DNA of 64,000 nucleotides from Ailurus styani (lineage: Eukaryota; Chordata; Mammalia; Carnivora; Ailuridae), in assembly GCA_002007465.1 (NCBI GenBank), contig LNAC01000162.1:861534-925533 (forward strand), written 5' to 3'. The notes under the pieces are model-generated. The model saw nothing but the letters and a program-made list of their open reading frames with translations, made no database searches and was not told where the DNA came from. Within the stretch, counting starts at the first letter, position 1. Each line of letters opens with the position of its first letter. Positions 27,280-40,100 of this stretch are shown one piece after another. Position numbers and translations under genes: made by a program.

Positions 27280-27945
27280 TTAGCTTCTTTGGCGATTTTT
27301 GTCCCTCCTCTCCCACTGTAATGCTTCACATTGTGATTTTCTCAGTAAATGTTAAAAATGGTTTTTCCTTAACCACCCCTCCCCTCATTATAACCCTGTT
27401 TTCCCCCATGCCCCTTTCCTTTCTGCTCGTCGTCATGACGTCGCCTATGCCTGAGCCCACCACCAAGGCCTTGGTCCAGCTCCGAGGTCCGCGTTTGGGC
27501 ACTCTTCCTCCATCTTGCCTGCTGCTACCAAATCCACATCCTGGGCCCTGTCTTTTGACTGTAGTTTTCAGTCACCTGCCCCCCTACCATCTTAGGACTG
27601 TATTTTTTCCTTTCTTTTTCTCTCTCCTCAGCACATAGGCCACTACGGGCATGTCTTACGTCGCTTTGATGCAGTCTCAAGCATCTCGTGTTCCTTTACA
27701 CTCTCACAGGGCCTGTTCCACAGGTCTGTAATCTGAAGGACTTTACCATCCATTTTTAACATTCCTGGTCCTGAGCTACACATGGCTTCTAGACACAGTC
27801 TCCTGCTTCTGTGTCTCAATGCATGCTCGTCTTTACTGGCCTTACTACTGTTGAGCAATCTCTTCTTCCCCCTGCCCCCATCCTTTTGTTACCGTGGATG
27901 ACGTTCTCAGTAAATATATATGAGCTGATTGATTGGCTAGTGGCT
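27280..27945 (-). repeat. L2-like relic, antisense
   Basis: CT-rich sequence of the L2 type, ending in CTCAGTAAATATATATGAGC, which resembles the reversed L2 3' terminus (CTCAATAAATATTTGTTGAATG). The 145-codon frame at 27201-27638 falls here and is not a gene. Confidence 0.45.
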
Positions 27946-29149
27946 TTCACATTAGAAGTTACCACATTTACAAAATTTTAAAAAAAATATTGATTTGTTG
28001 TAAAACTATTATTTCTAGGTATGTCCTCAATAGTAAGAAATAGAAAGTTCAGGTCTCCTTGCTGTGCACAGACTAAACCCTTACCAGAAATAGTGCCTGT
28101 AATGTGGGCAGGGTTGGGTTGCATTATAATTGGAGGCAAGACAAATGATTGCTAACGAAGGCACTTCACGCGTGGATGCAAGGGAGCTCATATCACTTAA
28201 AAATTCCCGACCCAGTCCCGGAAGAAAATGGAGTGCTGTACTTGGCCAGAGAAATATGCCATTTCCTGAAGGTGTGGTTAAGGGATCAACCTCATTCAAA
28301 ATGCAATGGTTGTAGAAGGTAGGGGAACAAAACACCAGGTTTCCCCTCTGTTGCCCTTCAACCAGTTTCAGAACATAAACAGTGCTATAGAGATTTTCCT
28401 CTTAAAGATTTATTTAAATTTTCTGTTTCTCCCCATGAAAAAATAAATTTTACTCTTTAGTTCAGCATAAACACAATCTGGTTCTTTTAATGTTTAACCA
28501 CTTTTCCACCAGTAGGAACATGTTCTGACATAGGAATACAGTAAAATATGAGAAAATATGGAAAAAATTAATTTTGAGGAAGGTGAAATACTCTTGTCTC
28601 TTCTGGCGACATCAAGAATTTTCTCTTGCTTATGTCATTTTATGCTGAGACCTTTCATCATCTGTTAGTACTAACCAGGCTGTTCCTGGCTAATTTGCTC
28701 ATTTTCTCTCTCCTTTTCTTTTTGAAAAACAGGGCTTATAAGAGCTAGTGCATTTAGACCCAGTAAGCCAGGAAAACATTGCTCATGGGTGGATGGGTTG
28801 GGTTCTGGAGGAAAAAAAAAACTCCATGGAAGTTCCCCGCCACGCACACTCCCACCACTGGCAAATTTTCTTTGTCTGTTAAGCAAAGGATTAGCATTGT
28901 TACTATTGTTATGGAGTAGGAAAGCAATGCAAATGGAAATTTCTCTTACTAGGGCCAAAGTCAAGTTCAAGTGTATAGTACTAAACTATAAAATAAAGTT
29001 CATGGAATTTATCTAAAGCCTTCTTCATGATGGGTCTCCATCAAAGCCTGATAATTCGGCTGTAGCAAAGCAAATTAATAACAGAACTGCATTCACATGA
29101 CTCAACTACTTTGTTTTTGTTTTGGGGGGGCTTGCTCTCTAATAATTGG

Positions 29150-29181
<32 letters not shown>

Positions 29182-29940
29182 ATCTAATAGATGGTTAAAT
29201 GGAAAATAGACAAGGACTACAAGAATTTCTGTAGTAAAATTACAGTTTTAAAGTCTTAGAGCTAAATGTTGAATCTTTCCTTCTTTCATTGATGGTAAAA
29301 ATCCATTTTTTTCCAGATATTTTTCACTAGCTTTTACAATAGATTATGCAGTATTATTTATAACTTTTGCAAAGCAGTGTTACCACATGTGGCTGGTTAT
29401 TTGTTCCACACCATCTAGAGATGGGAACCTTATGAGAAAGCTAGTGCTATAGTCCTGGCAGAGGGGCTGTGGGCCTATTTTCAGGCAGCGATTTTTGATT
29501 CAAGAGCTGAAAATAGGGGAGAGAGGTTAAGAAATATTTTAGCGGTAAAAGTGAAGAGATATATACCCACTTAGATATAGCTGATGAAAGAAATTGAGAA
29601 TATGAAGAGGACTCCAAGGAGAGCTATAGCCACCTAAGAGTGATCACATGCTGTTTCCCTCACACCACGTTTTGCTCTCACATGTCCGATGTGTTTGTTG
29701 AGTGGTTTGGCTACTGTTCCAAGATGCTGGACAAAGAGTTTCTTGGGCATATAATATCATTGATTTCCTCTCTGATTTTGTACAAGTTGTACAGTCTCTG
29801 AGATTCAGGGGTTTTTGTTTGTTTTCCAGTCAAAAAAGTATCTTAGACTGGATGAAAGTATCAAACAGGGCTAATAGCGCACAGATTCCTTATTTTCCTC
29901 AATCTGCAGGTAAAGTGCTGTGCATTAACAACTGAGTACA
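27946..29940. other. Intronic sequence with one TG array
   Basis: No exon or clear interspersed repeat. (TG)n lies at 29151-29177 after TAATAATTGGG. Confidence 0.5.
29151..29177. repeat. (TG)n microsatellite
   Basis: About 13 TG units. Confidence 0.97.
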
Positions 29941-29944
29941 GTTT

Positions 29945-30150
29945 CCAGGGCCAGATCATCTGGCTTCATATCCTTTCTCTATTCCTCACTATTCACATCT
30001 TTGCAAACACATTTAGTCATTATGTGCCCTAGTTTCCTCAGCTATGAAATGGAGACAACACGGGCCCCTACACTGTGAGGTTACTACAAACATTAAAATT
30101 AAGTTAATGCATGTAAAGCACTTCAGAGATTTCTATACACAGGCAACTAC
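29945..30150 (+). repeat. MIR relic, sense
   Basis: CAGATCATCTGGCTTCATAT, TAGTTTCCTCAGCTATGAAA, ATGGAGACAACACGGGCCCC and ATGCATGTAAAGCACTTCAG follow the MIR order. Confidence 0.75.
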
Positions 30151-32330
30151 ACAATAAATGTTAGCTATTCTGGTTGCTTCTCCTCCTCACACTCTAAGTA
30201 GCCTTTCTTCTCAATGTTCATGGTTGTTAGGGAATCCTGGTCTGGTAACTTTGAGAAGTGTTGTATCAATTAATGTTAAAAGAGTTATTTATTGCAGGAC
30301 TCTTCAGAACTTAGGTGCATGCTAATATGAAGCATAAGTCTCCAAGATCACTTCCCAAATTCACTTTAACACAGACACTTTTTTTTCCCCCTTCAAGTAT
30401 ATGGTGAGACTTGGCTTCAGCAATCTATACTGGCGATACTCCCTGCTCTGGGTCAAGCCCATGGACCACATGGTCTGAGAGGGTATATCTGTTCTGTCTC
30501 TCTTCTCTCTCTCAGAGAGAGAGAGAGGCCACTTCTCTCTCACAGAGGGGAATATTTGAACCATGGAAAAACAGGAGTTAGGAAGAAAGAAAGCTTTGTT
30601 TACATAATAGCATAAGGTTTTGAATCAGTTTACATAAGTAATGTTTCCTTCACAAAGACTCTGGGAGGTAGTGAAATCAGGTATCTTAAAAGCTATAAAA
30701 TATACATTTTAACTTGCCCACATCCTGCAGGGAGTAGTAGAGGTAGTACCAGCGCTTGAATCTAAGTGTTTAGTCACTGTTAACATTACCTCAACTTCAG
30801 GTTAACCCTTCAAACTTGGACCAGTAAACAGCATTTCTTGAGGATCTCTTCAAAGAATTTCTACAATGGTTAGTTGATATTTCAGGGAAATATTGATGGT
30901 ATTCGTAACAACAAAACCAGTAACGAGCTACAGGTTCCACTGACATTTTTATCATAGAACCCTTATCCTCTCTTCTTTATAAAAAAATAAATATTTAATA
31001 AATACATAAATTGTGATCCGGGTGAGAAAACCCGGAGGCTCTTCTTCATAGAGTTACAGTACAAAATATGCAAAAATAAAGTAACCATGCCTCTGCTTAA
31101 ACAGGATCCCATCGTATAATTTCACAACTCTCATCAAAATCGAAAGAGTGTCTTAGCATCACTATATTTAAGGAATCCTTATGACCATGTTTTTCTATTA
31201 CTAGGATTCAGTGCCTACACTATGAGCCAAAACAACAACCACAACAAAAACCAACCCCCTCCAAAAAAAACCCAAAAAATAAAATTCTAGCAAGGTCCTT
31301 TTATCTTTTATAGAAAATGCAAATTACTGATTTATATGGCACTGTCCCCGTTATATCCATTTCTCTCAGATGTAGGACATTGCTTAGCAGTGTTTCATAC
31401 TTCTCTGAAATATGGGTGGAGGAGGAAAACCGTGAGAGCGATACATTAGATCACTGTATTACTGTTTCCCCAAGAACACATTAGATAGACATAGTTTTGT
31501 TTGTTTGCTTTTAAGAAGGGAAAATTAATCATGGGAAGCACCTCCCCAGTCTTCATACTGCTTGAGTAATTAAGGCTGTAAAAGACCTGGACTTGAGTAC
31601 TCAATTTATATTTTTTTGCAGTTGTTTTGGACATCTAAGTGTTCCAGGCCTGGTGGTGCCGATTCCTGTCCAACTTAAGTTGCAATTATCTGTGCTGGTG
31701 GTTTTGTAATAATGGAAAACTTAAATGTAAGATTACAGGTCATTATTCTTTTCTTCGAAGTATGGTTTATGTTAAGTTTGTCTTCAGCATTTCATTTTTA
31801 TTATTGTTAATATTAATCCTCTTTCCATCTTTATCCTGCAAGTAAACCTCATTTTAGATTCTTTGTACTACATTAAATCATTTTCATAGAAAAGTGAATA
31901 CAAAGAGGAGGCTATTGGAATGTTTCCATAAACTTTCCACCTTGCCTAACTTGTGACCTCAACCAGGATATGGTGGCTTGGAGTACTCCTTACTTACTTT
32001 GATAGTTTTCTCAATTATATGTCTCTTTGTGGAGTGGAATCTCTAGGAAGATGTGGCATAATAGTGCATTGCTTCTCTGTCTTTTTACACCCAAGTAACC
32101 CTAAGTGTCAAGGCAGAGTGAAAACATTCTCCCCAGGTAACATGGGCATAAGACAAACCCTAAAGGGAAAAGTTCTTTGAGGAATCTTATTTCATTTGAA
32201 AACTATATGCACATTTTGCATTCTGCTGTGTTCAATTTCTCTTGTTTAATTTAATAATTAAAGAAATAGTTTCTCACCCATGTTGTTCTTTAAGAGAAGC
32301 AATGTTAGTGATGATGATACAAGGATGTAT
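30151..32330. other. Intronic sequence, no recognised element
   Basis: Contains a self-complementary CT/GA run at 30495-30533 (CTCTCTCTCAGAGAGAGAGA). Otherwise nothing supported. Confidence 0.45.
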
Positions 32331-32780
32331 AGCATTCATGATGTGTTAGGTACTGTTTTAAGTGCTTTACATACATTAAGTTAGAAATATACATCACAAT
32401 TATTTAATGGCATATATCCACCTAAATTCAGTTTGATAACTGATGAACTTCTAGTCAAAGACTGGGCTGAGTCCTAAATCTGCCATTTATTTCTTATGTA
32501 ATGATTGGCTAGTCACCTCCTTTCTCTGAGTCTTTATCCCCTGCCAAATACCAATAGTAATATCTTTACTATGATGTTGGGATGTAGATCCCATGAGGGT
32601 AAATATAAAGCATTTTGCAAGATGCCTGGTGAACGAGAGGTACTCTGCCTTCTTGTTCCACCTCCACCACAATAGACTACAGATTTCTTGAAGCAAGAAC
32701 CATTTAGTTTTATATTGAATCCTCAGGACCTGGCATGTCACATGCAATCAATGTCTGTCAAGTGAATGAATGGATACTTG
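32331..32780. repeat. MIR (sense) followed by an L2-like 3' end (antisense)
   Basis: 32455-32640 follows the MIR pattern (CTGGGCTGAGTCCTAAATCT, CACCTCCTTTCTCTGAGTCT). 32660-32775 resembles the L2 3' end in reverse (TTCTTGAAGCAAGAACCATT ... GTGAATGAATGGATA). Confidence 0.6.
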
Positions 32781-34718
32781 AAGTAACAAAATGAACAAAC
32801 CGATAAGCACGTTATTAAATTGGTAATCTATATATGATATCCAGAAGTTACTGCTGTTCTGTAGGAATTGAATTTCAGTGCTTGCTGTTGGCTCTCCTTG
32901 GCCTAATCTATTAGTAATATCAATATTATTACCACTTGACTAATAGTTTTTTTTCTGTATTCTTGCTATCTTCTACATGTTGTCAAAAACTAATTGTTTT
33001 TTAGAAATTACTTATTTTTAGAAATCCAGTTCTGCTTTCAAAATATTTCACTGTCTTTCACAGCATTTCTCATGTAAAATAAGCCCTAATTCATAAAACA
33101 CCAGTTGTTTTCCCATCTGATTCCCACCACTCCTGGGTGTATGCTCATCACCATGCCCAAGTAACTCCTTTGTTACCTACCTCAATTCATTCTTCCTTCA
33201 ACCAGTTTTCCCAGCCATCGCTCTTTTCTTTCAAATATTCTTGCTCTTTTTCTTAAATTTATTCAATAATCACTCCTTTTGGATGCACCTACCCTCACCC
33301 CCCACGCTCATCTCACCTGCCTTCATCGGTTCTGTGTCATTTCCTCATCTGGAGCCTCAGTGCTCCATACCTGTGTTAGCTCTTAGTAATGATGCTGGAG
33401 CTAGCCTCAGACCCTGACTTCTCTATTTCCGTGTCTGGAAGGAACATGGACTGATATCCTGGGGTGCTGGCTGACCTTTCCTGCTCTTCCTCCTCCCCCC
33501 ACCCCCTAGTCCTCCCATTGGACCACCATTGCTTTCATCCACCTACAAGAACAGCTGTCTGTGCCTAAGGGTCAGCTGGCACCATCTATAGGAAAAGCTG
33601 AGTCACGTGCTCCAAAACTAGAGTCTAAATCTCCATAGATCTCTGTCCATGTACATACCGTGGTTTTCAGGGACAGACCTATCAAGCCCCTCTGTTCACA
33701 CAGAATTAGCCTAAGGCCTAGTTCTTCACCATCTGGTTAGTGGATATCCAGCCAGAAATCAGAGTTTTTCCTTTTCTTCTCTTTTCATCTATTACTTCTC
33801 TAATTGAAGCCAGTATTATAACTCATTCAGATAAACAGGAAAAGAACACAGGAGTAATGAAAACCACACCAAGGGGACTTTTTCTCTGTATTTTCTGATC
33901 TCTGTGTAACCAAAACTTCTTTATATTTGCTTCTTAGGGTGGAGATTTAACTTATGTGTGTATGTATAACTTATGTATGTATAACTAACTTACGTATGTC
34001 TTATGTATGTAAATCTTATGATGTTAGCACCTCAACGTGTAACAGGATCTCAGAGAATTTTGCCTATTCAGAATCATTCTAGAAAATATACTAAGGTACT
34101 AGCTCATTCTTTTTGCTTTTTTACATGAATTGGTGTATCAAACACACACACAAAAGTCTTACTAATCTACCTCATTTACCCGATTTGACTCTGAATTATG
34201 TGGGACTTACTTAAGAAATTACACTCCAACTCAAAAATGATTTTTACACAGCAGAGGTAATGAAATAGGTGACTTACAGAATGAGACCCTAATATAAAAA
34301 CTGTTTTAGGCAATCATAGTTTCTGGTAAATAGGTATTTCCTTGGCAAACTTCTATTTAGAGGTGATATGAACAGGTTTTTTGTCATAGTCTTTGAAAAA
34401 ATTACTAGTATTGAGTTAGCACAAAATTCTTGTGTTCCAGGCTCAAACTGGAGAATAAAACTGTTTCAGTTCTTATTTTGTCCATCTGTTATAAAAACAG
34501 GAAATTCTGTTCATGTGAATTGGCTGAGAGATAGACAACCCAACCATTTCTCTAGTTCTGCCCTGTCCGCAACTGTGAGTGACTATACTAAATTTAATTA
34601 AAATAGGTAAAATTAAAGCTGAGGTCCTTAGTCACACGATATTTCAAGTGTTTAATAGACACGTTAACTAATAGCTGCCATATTGATATAAACATTTCAC
34701 TATCAAAAAAAAAGTTCC
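32781..34718. other. Intronic sequence, no recognised element
   Basis: Includes a short TATG-rich tandem stretch at 33952-34015. No exon signal. Confidence 0.45.
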
Positions 34719-34928
34719 GGGCGCCTGGGTGGCTCAGTGGGTTAAAGCTGCTGCCTTCGGCTCAGGTCATGATCCCAGGGTCCTGGGATCGAGGCCCACA
34801 TCGGGCTCTCTGCTCAGCAGGGAGCCTGCTTCCTCCTCTCTCCTCTCTCTCTGCCTACCTGTAATCTCTCTCTCTGTGTCAAATGAATAAATAAAATCTT
34901 TAAAAAAAAAAAAGAAAGAAAAAAAAAG
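34719..34928 (+). repeat. CanSINE, sense, young
   Basis: Full-length from GGGCGCCTGGGTGGCTCAGT to AATAAAATCTTT plus an A-rich tail. AAAAAAAAGTTCC before it and AAAAAAAGGTCC after it are a likely, slightly diverged duplication. Confidence 0.96.
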
Positions 34929-35223
34929 GTCCGTTAGAGCAGCTAGATAAACCAAATTTCCTCCTAAAGATCTAGAACACATTGTTTGGACACACACATA
35001 CACACCCGCCAAATGCTGCAGACATGCCTCTACTGAAATGTTCTTTGATATGACATTTAGAGGAATGTAAGAAATAACACACCTGAATGCTTTGGTAGTG
35101 TATTTATTACCAAAATCTCAGGGAGAAATTGTCCACTATATCACCCTGTGACTTCCTTATAGGACAAATTCCTAAGACTTTAGTAACCCCAAACAGCTTT
35201 ATTTTATGAGTAATGTTACTCTT

Positions 35224-35416
35224 TTTTTTTTTTTTTTTAAAGTTTTTTTTTTTTTTTTTGACAAAGAGGGGGAGATTAAAAGTAGCTCCTGTACCGTACA
35301 CCCCCCTTGGCCGTANGCCGAGCAGAGAGCCCGATATGGGCCTCGATCCCAGGACCCTGAGATCATGACCTGAGCCGAAGGCAGAGGCTTTAACCCACTG
35401 AGCCACCCAGGTGCCC
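35224..35416 (-). repeat. CanSINE, antisense, with an anomalous internal patch and an N
   Basis: GAGTAATGTTACTCTT at 35208-35223 is repeated exactly at 35417-35432, so the insertion is recent. From 35320 on, the sequence is normal SINE. Positions 35285-35316 (CTCCTGTACCGTACACCCCC ... N) do not match the SINE GA-rich region expected there. Confidence 0.93.
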
Positions 35417-35624
35417 GAGTAATGTTACTCTTACATGATGTCTGGTTTTCTTCTTGTTTTGGCCTCGTCCTCTCAGATCAGAATTCATGGGCCACCTTTG
35501 ATATGGCACAAGTCAATGCTACATCACTTTTACTATACTAATTCCTTGTACTTGTCACAATACTCCATTTCCCCAGGTTTCTTAATTTCTTTATCGTGTT
35601 TCATTGCATGCTACACAGAATACC

Positions 35625-35805
35625 TTAGTGCTTAAAAGCACAGACTCTGGAATCGAGCTGCCTGACTCTAGTTCCCAGCAGCACATTTATTAGCTCTGTG
35701 GCACTGGGAAGACTAGTTAGGGTCTGGGTGTCAGTTTACTCACCTTCAAACTGAGGAAGCACATGATAATAATGTATAGTATCTAATGCACTACCTATAA
35801 CATCA
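35625..35805 (+). repeat. MIR relic, sense
   Basis: TTAAAAGCACAGACTCTGGA, GAGCTGCCTGACTCTAGTTC and GTGTCAGTTTACTCACCTTC match the MIR pattern well. Confidence 0.8.
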
Positions 35806-35814
35806 GAATCTTGT

Positions 35815-35869
35815 AAAATCATATTAGAAATCTAAAATCATATTAGAAATCTAAAATCATATTAGAAAT
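35815..35869. repeat. 19-bp tandem repeat, 2.9 copies
   Basis: Unit AAAATCATATTAGAAATCT at 35815-35833 and 35834-35852, with a partial third copy to 35869. Too short, and without spacers, to be a CRISPR-like array. Confidence 0.97.
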
Positions 35870-36089
35870 GAAGGAGATAGGAAGTATAGATAGGAGAAAA
35901 AAAAAGGTCAGGAAGAATAGTACAGCATCATGGTGTAGTATGTAGACTGTACAATTGATGAATGGCTTCATTTCTTTGTTTTATCTCACTTTTTTCCAAC
36001 ATAAATTTTTGCTGGTTTACAAAAACATACATAATATAATAAAAATGACCGCAATTGACAGTGGATGTTGTCTAAGTTAAGACAACATT

Positions 36090-36121
36090 CTTTTTTCTTT
36101 CTTTCTTTCTTTTTTTTTTAT

Positions 36122-36162
<41 letters not shown>

Positions 36163-36301
36163 TGCACCAGAAGGGATAGGTGGCAGAGGGAGAGAGAGAA
36201 GTGCTGAGCGGGGAGCTGGACACAGGACTTGATCCCAGGACCCTGGGATCATGACCTGAGCTGAAGGCAGACACTTAACCAACTGAGCCACCCAGGCACC
36301 C
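36090..36301 (-). repeat. CanSINE, antisense, older type
   Basis: TTTC-rich tail complement, long GA run, GATCCCAGGACCCTGGGATC, and head complement GAGCCACCCAGGCACCC. AAGACAACATT (36079-36089) and AAGACACCATT (36306-36316) form a duplication with one change. Confidence 0.95.
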
Positions 36302-36316
36302 AGAAAAGACACCATT

Positions 36317-36728
36317 TAAGTAATGTAAATTCTAGAGTATTTATTAAAAAGCAGTCATATAACTTTATCCTCATACTTCATAAGCTGCTTTGAATTCAAG
36401 GAAAGCCTGTTTTTGAAGGTCAAACCTTTTGTTGGTATGGTGCCCATCTGTTTATTCTCAGAAAAATCATCTCTCTGGGTTTTGGGGAAATTGACATAGC
36501 AACATTCTGAATGCGGTTTTTAAAACATTTTGGTCAAGTTTGATCAGTAAAAATTGATACTGATCAAGACTGTTTATGATCTTATGTCTTTTTTTTCCCT
36601 TTTTCACTGTGAAGACATTGGAATGCTTTCTTATCTTCTGCGGGGATAATTACCTTAGTAATGGGAAGAATTATAACATATACTTTGTTTCCCTATTTAT
36701 CTCTCTCTTTCCCTCTCCTTCTCTCTCC

Positions 36729-36782
<54 letters not shown>

Positions 36783-38821
36783 ACAGGAGGGCTTGGAGGA
36801 GGAAAGGAAGAAAGGGAAGTCGGAATTGTATATACCATCAAAATCAGCGAAATAAAGGCATGGAAGGCTGCCTGCATTAACAAAGGCCAGTTGGAGAATG
36901 GCTACTGTATGGCTCTCTGGAGACCTCATGGTCATAGGTTATTTTTGTTTGAGGTAAAGGATTGGGCTTCACTTGAAAAGCTGCCACATGCCCATTTTGG
37001 ATGTCCCACGATGGGTGGTGGCTCATAGCACTTCAATTCAGTAGCTTCGCCGTGCCGCCATCTGCCCAGCACTTTCATTCTGCCGGGTGGTGTGTCGTTT
37101 CTTTGCTTTTAACATGCAACCCATGTAAAAACCCCTCATAATCTGCCAAAATTAGAAATGCAGCTGTTTTAAGTTTTAAACAGCAATAGCACTATTCATT
37201 ATGCAGTATGGAGGAATAAAATAGAAAGATGTATTTGAAAAGAGCAGTACTACACCAGAATGAATTTGTACCTCCACTTTTCTTAGTTATTTTTAAGACA
37301 GCTATAGCCTGTTACCAGTGTTGACTTCAGGCTTCAAGTGAAGTTGACACATAAATATACCAAATATCTCTTTTCCTACATATATTTTAATATAAGAATT
37401 AAGATTTGAATCAAGCTCTGAGCTCTCTCTTTTTTTTTTTTCATGTTGTGAGGCAATTTCAGCTTTTCAGTTTCTAGAAAATGACAATTTTTTTTTTGGC
37501 TAACTCTGGATCTCATCTTATTCTATTTTTATTTTCCTCAGAAGTTTTTTGAGGTTCTGATTGTTATATCTTGTTAATCCTGAGAGCATGGTAATATAAA
37601 GCTGTGTAGAGAATTCTCAATGAGTCCAAACTGTCCTCTATTAAAAAAAAAAAATCAAGAGAAAAAAGATTTTTCTCCCCACAACAGTAATCCCTTGATG
37701 TTGAAAAACCAAACCAAAAGTAAAGCAAAAACTACCCCTTGCTTCACTATGTTATCCACAAGCAGTGTTTGTCTAGGAATGATAGATGTTAGGAAACAAT
37801 GAAGATCTGGTATGGGACATTCCATCCAGAGACACCTTTCTCACAGTGATTAGACATAACCGTTCTGAAACTGAAGTTTGAAATTGGTTTGCTCCAGCCT
37901 TTACACTTTGTTATTCATATAGATTTAAAGGTCTAAGTTAAATTCCTTTGATGATGTGTTAATATTTCCCCTACATGAGATCTTTCACCATGTGAATTTT
38001 GAGAACTTAAAGTCATTTGTATTTGTGAGTACTGACCTGTAAAAAATTACTTCCTATGGAATCAGGTCATGCAAAGCAATGACAAAGCAAGACACAAGTT
38101 TGCTGAAATGAGTGTACTTGATATGCATTTATCTCACATACTCAACAAGATTAATAATCCTGAAGGACGGATCAGTAGGTTATCATTCTTAAAAAAAAAG
38201 CTGTGTAGCAACTAACTCAGCGCTAGATACATAGTAGTCAGTCCAGAAATACTTGTTCATGCTTGCCATGCTTTACTTTGCAATTTATTAAGACTTCATA
38301 TGTGGCTCTCAATGTGAAAGGAAAAATTTAAGTTTGATTTTAGGGAGTTAAAATATTTGAAAATTTCAAAATTAAGAGACACATTTTTTTCCTTTTGACA
38401 TATTATTCTAACAGTTATCATAAATTTTTTTTGTAAAAAATTATTGTAAAATTTTAATGAAAAATATCTGTTTAATCTATAGCCTTAATATACTACCTTT
38501 TCCATGTAAGAAAAATGTATAATGTTTATATATTGAGCCAAATAGATTCATCTTGTCCTTCAAGCTTAATAGCAATTTCAGGATTATCTCCTGTGTAAAT
38601 CTCTACTCTTGCTGGTTTTATGCTTTTAAAAACATTTAGTGCTGAGCAGAGGTCTTGGTTTACTATCTCTAATGATTGAAATCTATTTTTGGTCTCCTGG
38701 AGTACTTAACATGCAGAACAAGTGAGACAAGCACAAATGCATCTTTCCAGCTTTAAAATCAGACTAGTCTCCATAGATGATACCAGTCTAACAAGGGAAT
38801 CAACAGTCAAAACCCAATTAC
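36317..38821. other. Intronic sequence with one CA array
   Basis: Apart from (CA)n at 36730-36779, no repeat or exon was recognised. The 150-codon frame at 36576-37028 is carried by the CA array. Confidence 0.5.
36730..36779. repeat. (CA)n microsatellite
   Basis: About 25 CA units after CTCTCTCCAA. Confidence 0.98.
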
Positions 38822-39510
38822 AAACTTTTTAATTTTTGAATAGTTTTAGATTTACAGAAGAGTTGCAAAGATAATACAGAGAGTTCACCTCACCCAGATA
38901 TGCTTTCCTCTAATGTTATCATCTTACACCGTCATGGTACATTTGTGAAAACTAAGAAATCAACATTGGTCCATGATTTGAACTTAACCATTTTTGGTTT
39001 TTGTTTCCCCATTAAAGTCCTATTTCTGATCCAGGACCCAATTCAGAGCACACCATCGCATTTAGTTACATTTTTCCAGTGTCCACTGGTCGGCAACAAT
39101 TTCTCAGACTTTCCTTGTTTTTTTTCATGACTTTGACAGTACTGAGGAAGACAGACCATGTAGTCTGTAGAATGTCTCCCATCTGGGTTTACCTGATGGA
39201 TTTCTTGTGAATAAACTGGGTTATGAATGTGTGATATAAAGTACCAGGGAAGTGCAGTGTACTTCTCAGGTGTCAACACAACCTCACTGATGGTGTGAAT
39301 CTTCATCACCAGGTTAGGGTGGTGTTGGCCAGGTTTCTCCACTGTAAACTTACCATCACTCTTCCTCTACTTTGTCACTAAGTTTAGCCTCCTTCAAGGG
39401 AGAAGGTGAGGATAAGTTCCACCCTCTGGAAGGGGAACTACCTATATATATTAAGTTGAATTCTTCTGGAAGGAGAATTTGTCTCTTCTCCATTTATTTA
39501 TTCAAAACAC
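38822..39510 (-). repeat. Old L1 3' UTR (L1M type), antisense
   Basis: AGTTTTAGATTTACAGAAGA, TCAGACTTTCCTTGTTTTTT, GTAGAATGTCTCCCATCTGG, GGTTTCTCCACTGTAAACTT and GAATTCTTCTGGAAGGAGAA occur in the order I recall for old L1M 3' UTRs read in reverse. The frames here are artefacts. Confidence 0.78.
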
Positions 39511-39700
39511 AACTTTAGGGTGGTTGGTTTTTGTTTTTGTTTTTGTTTTAACTACATTTGATAACACAAGTTTTAGTGCCACTTGTCACAGCAGTATCTT
39601 TGAGTTCAGCCTTTCTTACTGTACATGTAAGTGGGTACATACATGTATGTATAATTTAAGAAGGTAATTGTGAATACCAATGAATACCAGGATGGTCAAC

Positions 39701-40100
39701 TGTGATGGTTAATTTTCTGTTAATTTGACTGGGCCATGGGTGCCCAAATTTTTGGCTAAACATTCTGGTTATGCCTTTAGGGATATTTCTGGATGAGATT
39801 AACATTTGAATCAATAGACCAAGTGAAGCAGAGTGCTGTCCCCAGTGTGGGTGGCCCTCCTCACCCAATCTCTTGGAGTCCTGACCAGCAAAAAAGGCAG
39901 AGTAAGGGAGCACAGTTTCCTTGACTGTCCCTGACCTAGAAAATTGCTCTTCTCCTGCCTTCAGACAGCGATTGGGATTGGGACTGTTTCGTTGGCTCCA
40001 GAGCTTGCTGACTGCTGATTTGGGACTTTTTAGCCTCCATAATTGTGAGAGCCAATCTTCATCCTATTGGCTGTTTTTATCTGGAGAACTCTGACTAATA
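39701..40100 (+). repeat. LTR-like interspersed repeat (TGATGGTTAATTTT ... CTGACTAATA)
   Basis: Starts TGATGGTTAATTTTCTGT and ends CTGGAGAACTCTGACTAATA. Internal landmarks are GATGAGATTAACATTTGAAT and AGCCTCCATAATTGTGAGAG. The same family appears in reverse at 58821-59259. The family name is uncertain. Confidence 0.75.

Noticed and set aside
27201..27638. 145-codon frame
   Set aside because: Falls in L2-like CT-rich sequence. The hydrophobic residues follow from T/C-rich composition.
34719..34790. tRNA-like heads of the CanSINEs as tRNA genes
   Set aside because: They descend from tRNA-Lys but lack a complete cloverleaf and are part of dispersed retroposons.
35815..35869. Possible CRISPR-like array
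   Set aside because: Direct tandem units without spacers in a mammalian intron.
36576..37028. 150-codon frame, the second longest in the window
   Set aside because: Held open by the (CA)25 array coding a His/Thr run. No domain on either side.
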